DNA from: Ziziphus jujuba
Lineage: Eukaryota; Streptophyta; Magnoliopsida; Rosales; Rhamnaceae
Assembly (NCBI RefSeq): GCF_031755915.1
Contig: NC_083388.1
Span: 3,851,501 to 3,915,500, forward strand
Direction: 5' to 3'
Length of the DNA: 64,000 bases
A program made the translations under genes and the position numbers. Positions 59,690 to 64,000 of the stretch are shown here, piece after piece. Positions within the stretch are counted from its first letter, which is position 1, and the number at the start of each line of letters is the position of its first letter. The notes beneath the pieces are model-generated. The model did no database searches. It was not told where the DNA came from and saw only the letters and a program-made list of their open reading frames with translations.

Positions 59690-62063
59690 AGCAAAACAAT
59701 AACATGTTTAAGACCATACACACATGGATATGTTCTGACTTGACTCTTTAGCTCACATAATCAATCCTTAGGCTTGCAATTTAAGCTTATATGTATTAAT
59801 TTTTGTTTTAGAAGAAAAGAGGAAAGCTTGACCGCCATTCATGAAATTCAACAAAACTAGCATTCAATGATTGCAGTGTTAATAAACATTATAAAAAAAA
59901 AAAAAAAAAAGAAATTACAAGATCATGCCTCATGTCTCAAAAAGCCGCCAGAAGAACCAGGTTGACGAATAATAACGCTAGAAACCACACCAGTAGCAGA
60001 AAGAATACAGATTGCTCGAGGACCTTTTTGAGAAAATGATGTTATCTTCCTAAAAATATCCTGCAAATAACAAAGTAAAACATTCTTATTTATGGAAGAT
60101 ATGATAAAGACCATACCCATTGTGAACAACTGAAATTCAGGAGGGAAAATGTGAAAAGCTTCTCATAAGTCATAAAATATAACTTACTTCCCCAGTTTGT
60201 ACATTAACTACATGAGGAACAAAGCTTCCTCCAGCAGTGTCAGCAGCAAAGCCACCTTCAAGAAATAAGTTGTAGATGTAAGAAACAAATATGCATGTTC
60301 AATCAAAAAGGAAATCAACTAATTAAGTTTGACTGCTAAATTAACAGGAAAAAGTTACATACATATTATTCTCGCTGTCTAGAGACACAAAATATTGGCT
60401 ATAATAAAATAAGTTTCTCCACTGCTAATCATCACAACCTGATTAAGGACACAGACTTTGAAGGATTCATATCAGAGTACAAATCCCTTTGATCCATTTT
60501 CTAAAAACGTACAAGCTGTTTTTCTCAAAAAGCCAAGAGAAAAAAAGCAAAAGATTATCCTACAACAGCCACGGCTACCACAACTTCCTCTTTTTAACTC
60601 TTTGTCTTAGAAAAGTTGTTTTTTTTTTTTTTTTTTTAAATTAAAAATAAATAAATAAATACATAAAAACTTAGCCGTCTTAGTCAGATGTTAAATTTTG
60701 AAATAATGTCATATTTTGTAGCTCATAGGAGAAGAGAACACTCTTATTTTATGTCAAACAGAATCTAAGCATAAACCCAGTAAGAGAAGACAGCTTTGTC
60801 AAAGAGACAAGGAGAGAAGAACAAGGAGCTTCCTTACCCCACTCTGCCCTTTAAGCTGAGAACTAAACAACATTCTAATCTCTTCCCCTTCTATTCATCC
60901 CTGATAATCTATGGCAGAAAACAAGAATGTGTACAGCGTAACCTAACCACTCGAACCCTAATAAAACCACATTTTATAATATTTATCCAACTATATAAGA
61001 ACCTTTTTGACAAAAGTAAAGATTTTTTCAGTCAATGTAAACTTTTTGCTAGAATTATCAAAGGATATAGTCATATGTATATGCAAAATATTTGCTTTAT
61101 TATATTATAAGGTTTAGTGTTATATAAAAACATTCCTCTGATCACTTGCGAACAGTTCATCTACACCGTCACCAAAAAAAAAAAAAACAGTTCCTCTACA
61201 CAGAGAACAAAAAAAAAAAAATCCAATCTTAAAACTATAAATAAACAAATGCTTTCCAACTATGTTTTTTTCTTAAAAAATAAAATAAAATAAAATTTGG
61301 TTTTTCCAAACCACTTTTTAACAGAATAAAGTGGATTGAAAATCCACAGAACTGCCAAAACAAAGAAAGAAAAAAATAAAATAAATAATTTTTTATACCA
61401 AACATTTTGTTTGAAAAATTGAAAAATAAGTCAACCAAAACCCACAACCCGAGAAACCATTGCCCACAATACATTATCTACACCATTGCAGACACAGAAA
61501 ATTGATGGGGCTAATGAAGATGACAAAAATTCAGTTTCAAAACAACATATATGTCTAGTATCAAAAAAGGACATCTAATGTTTTTTTTTTCTCCCAAGTA
61601 CAGAGTAAAACCAAAAACAAAAACAAAACTGACAATAACAACATAATATCATAAAACACAAAAAAACAAAGAACAAAACAAGCAAACAAAATCATAAAAT
61701 GAATATAAACAAAAGAATTCACTCACCGAGGGAAGCCAAAAGCTGCAATTTACCAGAACCACGTGGCCTTCCTCTCCCTCTTTTGAAAGAACACTCAGAG
61801 AACGCAGAAGAAGAAGAAAACACAGGAGGCGGTGGAGACACGTGTCTCACCATATCAGCCTCAACGTCATATTTCCTGGGTCTACCCCTTTTCCTCCTCG
61901 TCGCCATGTCCGTACCCGTTGAGACTCCATCACCACCTACTCCTTCTCCACCAACAGCGTGACTCTGTTCCTGGTTGATACCCTTTTCTGGGTTTTCACT
62001 CCGCAAGTGCTCGGTTTCGGTGTTGACCGGAGACCCAGATACCGAACCATTTTTCTGTTCCAT
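58730..62063 (-). CDS. AT-hook motif nuclear-localized protein (AHL, PPC/DUF296 domain)
   Basis: Plant nuclear protein that binds AT-rich DNA and oligomerises through its PPC domain to regulate transcription. Five exons (minus): 62063-61727, 60255-60188, 60060-59929, 59496-59335, 59065-58730, giving 344 aa, normal for the longer AHL clade. Exon 1 encodes two AT hooks: KRGRPRKYD near residue 60 and RGRGRPRGSGK near 97. Exons 2-4 encode the PPC domain: FVPHVVNVQTGE, RAICILSATGVVSSVIIRQP, GRFEILSLSGSF and DGRVFGGGVAGSLIAAGP. Exon 5 is a Ser/Asn-rich tail. Intron 3 appears to start with GC (ATGAG/gcatga) and end with AG; the others are GT-AG. ATG 62063 is the only in-frame ATG upstream of the AT hooks. 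Confidence 0.93.
59663..59690. repeat. (GA)n microsatellite in AHL intron 3
   Basis: About thirteen GA units preceded by a poly-A tract. Confidence 0.85.
60256..61726 (-). other. Intron 1 of the AHL gene
   Basis: 1.47 kb separating the AT-hook exon from the PPC exons. A/T-rich with poly-A and poly-T runs and no coding block. The proximal ~300 bp is A/C-rich. Confidence 0.8.
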
Positions 62064-63553
62064 GGAAAACTGACAAAAAGCTCTGCAAACAGCCCAAAAA
62101 GCCAACAGAGACTGAGACAGAGATAACAAAGACTCTGTTTCTCAGTAGAAGAAGATGAACAAGAAGAAGGAGGAGGAGAAGAGGGAGAGTTTGAACCAAC
62201 AGTGAGTTCGTGCCAAAGGCGCCAGAGAAAAAGAAAATATAAAAATATTTTTTTTTATTTTTTATTTTTCAGGAGAGACTTTGAGATTTTTCTGAACCTT
62301 TCTGTGTAATAATGGAGAAAAAGAACCACTCTCTTATAGGAATTGTTCCTATTTCTCTATATTCCTAAAATACCCTTCACTTTTTTCTTTTTTCTTTTTT
62401 TTTTTCTTTTTTTTTGTGCTTTTCTCTTTTTCTGGTTGTTTTATTTCCTTAATAATCCATTCACCAAAATAAATAAATAAATACCCCTAACCCTAATATA
62501 ATATGCTATTTTTCTTCCTTTTTTTAATTAAATTAAAGAATCTTTTTCAAATTGTAAATTTTTTTATATTTGTTTTTTGAATTTTAATTTTTTAAAGGAT
62601 ATATATTTCTGAGTGTGGATGCAATTATAACTGATATTTTTTAATGATTATTAAGAGATCTTATTTCCAAATATTAATATATTTGAATCAGGAAATTATT
62701 CATTAATAGTAATTAGTTCTTATTTTACACAGATTTTTGAAATTTTTTTCTTTAAATTTGATTCTTCTCCATTGTGAGTGGTATTGACCAAAAAAACCAC
62801 ATATTGGGTACTCATTTATTATAATAATTATGCAAATTAAATAGAAATTAACCCTATCTCTTTTTTTCTTTTTTCTTTTTTTAAAGAAATAAACCCAATC
62901 TCTAAAATTCAAAACCGGAAAGAGTCAATTACAATTCCAATACAACCACTAAGCTTGAAGCCTTGAAGGATAAGTTTTGATTAATAATTTTTTTTCTTCT
63001 TTTTATTTGATTCTTTTTTAAATTGAATTTAATTAATTGTTTTTTGGGTCCTGGAAAGTAAAAATCTTTCTTCGTTGTCAAAGCCATTTACAATAAATTC
63101 TTGGCTGTATCTTTGTTGTGATTATTTATGATATTACTTTTACAACGCAAAATATAGTCACTAACAATGTTTAAAGCAATGTTTATGATATTACTTTCAC
63201 CAAAAAAAACAATGTTTAAAGCAAGAAAAGGAAAATTAAAAAAAAAAAAAAAAAAAAGCCACTAACGAAGTGAACATGATGGAAATTAATCGTTTACAGG
63301 AATAAAACAAAAGAATAAAAACAAATCAAATTAGTCTTACTCTTTTCCTTTCTTTTCTTTTTCCCACTTTTTGAGGGCAAAATGGGAACTTTGTTTAAAT
63401 AAAGACAAATTGCAGTTAAAGGATTTAAGCATAGTGGTCCCTTCTTCCATATTATATGATTCTCATACAAGTACGTTTTGCTACTTCATTTGTATTTCTT
63501 TAGCTAGAAAACACATCTAAAGTCTTCTAGAATCCAAACGGCTAATTTAATTT

Positions 63554-63584
<31 letters not shown>

Positions 63585-63779
63585 TAATTTATCAAAATTT
63601 TTTTCTGAAGAAATTAAATATCAAATTTTGAAAGGATATTGATCCTTCAAATTTATATTTAAATTAGCAATATATTCAAATATATATTAGCTACTCAATT
63701 TTAATATTTAAAATCAATCACTAGGGAGCCAGAATTATCCATTGATATTAGACCAGATAATTCTAGCTCGTTAATGGCT
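62064..63779. other. AHL 5' flank and intergenic DNA
   Basis: A GA/CT-rich leader covers about 62064-62200. A weak TATA-like cctataagag lies on minus at 62331-62340, about 270 bp upstream of the ATG. Beyond it is AT-rich DNA with poly-A near 63237-63257 and (TA)n near 63560-63582. No other gene. Confidence 0.55.
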
Positions 63780-64000
63780 GATTGGTTCTTGTAGAAAGCT
63801 ATTCGACGACAGCTGCAAGCAACAACTTCAAGTCTTAGCTGTGTTGTCTCTCCTAGTTTTCCTAATAGAGTGGCTCATGAATTGGCCAATTTTGCTATAT
63901 TCATTGTGATGAGCTTTGTACTTGGGATGGAAGAGGACCCTGTACGATTCCTTCCATTCTTTCTTGATGATGTTTCTGATTTATTGAATCAACTGTTTGT
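63780..64000 (+). pseudogene. Retroelement RNase H-like C-terminal fragment (runs off the window)
   Basis: The plus-strand frame from about 63850 reads SFPNRVAHELANFAI and then LGMEEDP, resembling the end of the plant non-LTR-retrotransposon RNase H domain (R-x-x-N-x-x-AH-x-LA ... W-x-E-x-P). An upstream stop (ttcttgtag at about 63790) and weak matches before it show decay. The remainder may lie beyond the window edge. Confidence 0.45.

Noticed and set aside
61719..62129. Longer N-terminal extension of the AHL frame up to 62129
   Set aside because: The upstream extension begins at a TTG, not an ATG; the first in-frame ATG is at 62063 and gives a normal AHL N terminus.
1..64000. CRISPR arrays, operons, bacterial terminators, rRNA genes
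   Set aside because: The window is plant nuclear DNA. The regular repeats found are TRIM LTRs, MITEs and microsatellites, and no rRNA or convincing tRNA or snoRNA gene was recognised.

Overview
The window is plant nuclear DNA, almost certainly from a eudicot and possibly a rosid, although the species cannot be fixed from sequence alone. The evidence is GT-AG introns, plant-specific gene families (CSLA mannan synthase, AHL AT-hook/PPC protein, GAT1-type amino acid carrier, BED/hAT-derived gene), a nuclear copy of plant mitochondrial cox3, and very AT-rich intergenic DNA full of TA-rich microsatellites, SINEs, MITEs and LTR-element debris. Gene density is low: six protein-coding genes look intact in 64 kb, with exon boundaries deduced by hand from reading frame and splice sites.

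Layout. 1-9.7 kb is a graveyard: a PPR C-terminal scrap, a cox3 NUMT, an orphan exon, a MULE transposase tail, a roughly 2 kb head-to-head array of ~250-bp repeats that holds a tandem three-LTR TRIM element, a membrane-protein gene fragment cut off at the array edge, and a decayed CC-NBS-LRR resistance gene (minus strand) interrupted by a SINE. 13.7-18.2 kb (minus) is a complete nine-exon CSLA glucomannan synthase gene. 18.8-35.3 kb has no intact gene. It contains a possible LTR remnant, a diverged 2-kb tandem duplication (20.6-24.5 kb), and a 1.13-kb non-autonomous hAT element with a perfect 8-bp target duplication (29.8-30.9 kb).

35.4-40.8 kb holds an AlkB-like 2-oxoglutarate/Fe(II) dioxygenase gene (plus) converging on a single-exon BED zinc-finger gene derived from a hAT transposase (minus). 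The 3' flank of the BED gene is also duplicated upstream of the AlkB gene. 40.1-58.0 kb is a tandem segmental duplication. Each copy carries a piece of the BED gene 5' intron, a dead subtilisin-like protease on the minus strand, and a seven-exon GABA/amino acid transporter gene on the plus strand. The two transporters have identical exon lengths and both look intact (459 aa), while their introns and flanks have diverged by SINE, MITE and other insertions. 58.7-62.1 kb (minus) is a five-exon AHL gene that appears to use one GC-AG intron. The window ends in a retroelement RNase H-like scrap.

I see no operon-like functional system. The most informative features are structural: the palindromic repeat array with its nested TRIM, the GAT1/subtilase segmental duplication with datable insertions and filled/empty sites, and the domesticated transposase that has lost its catalytic acids.
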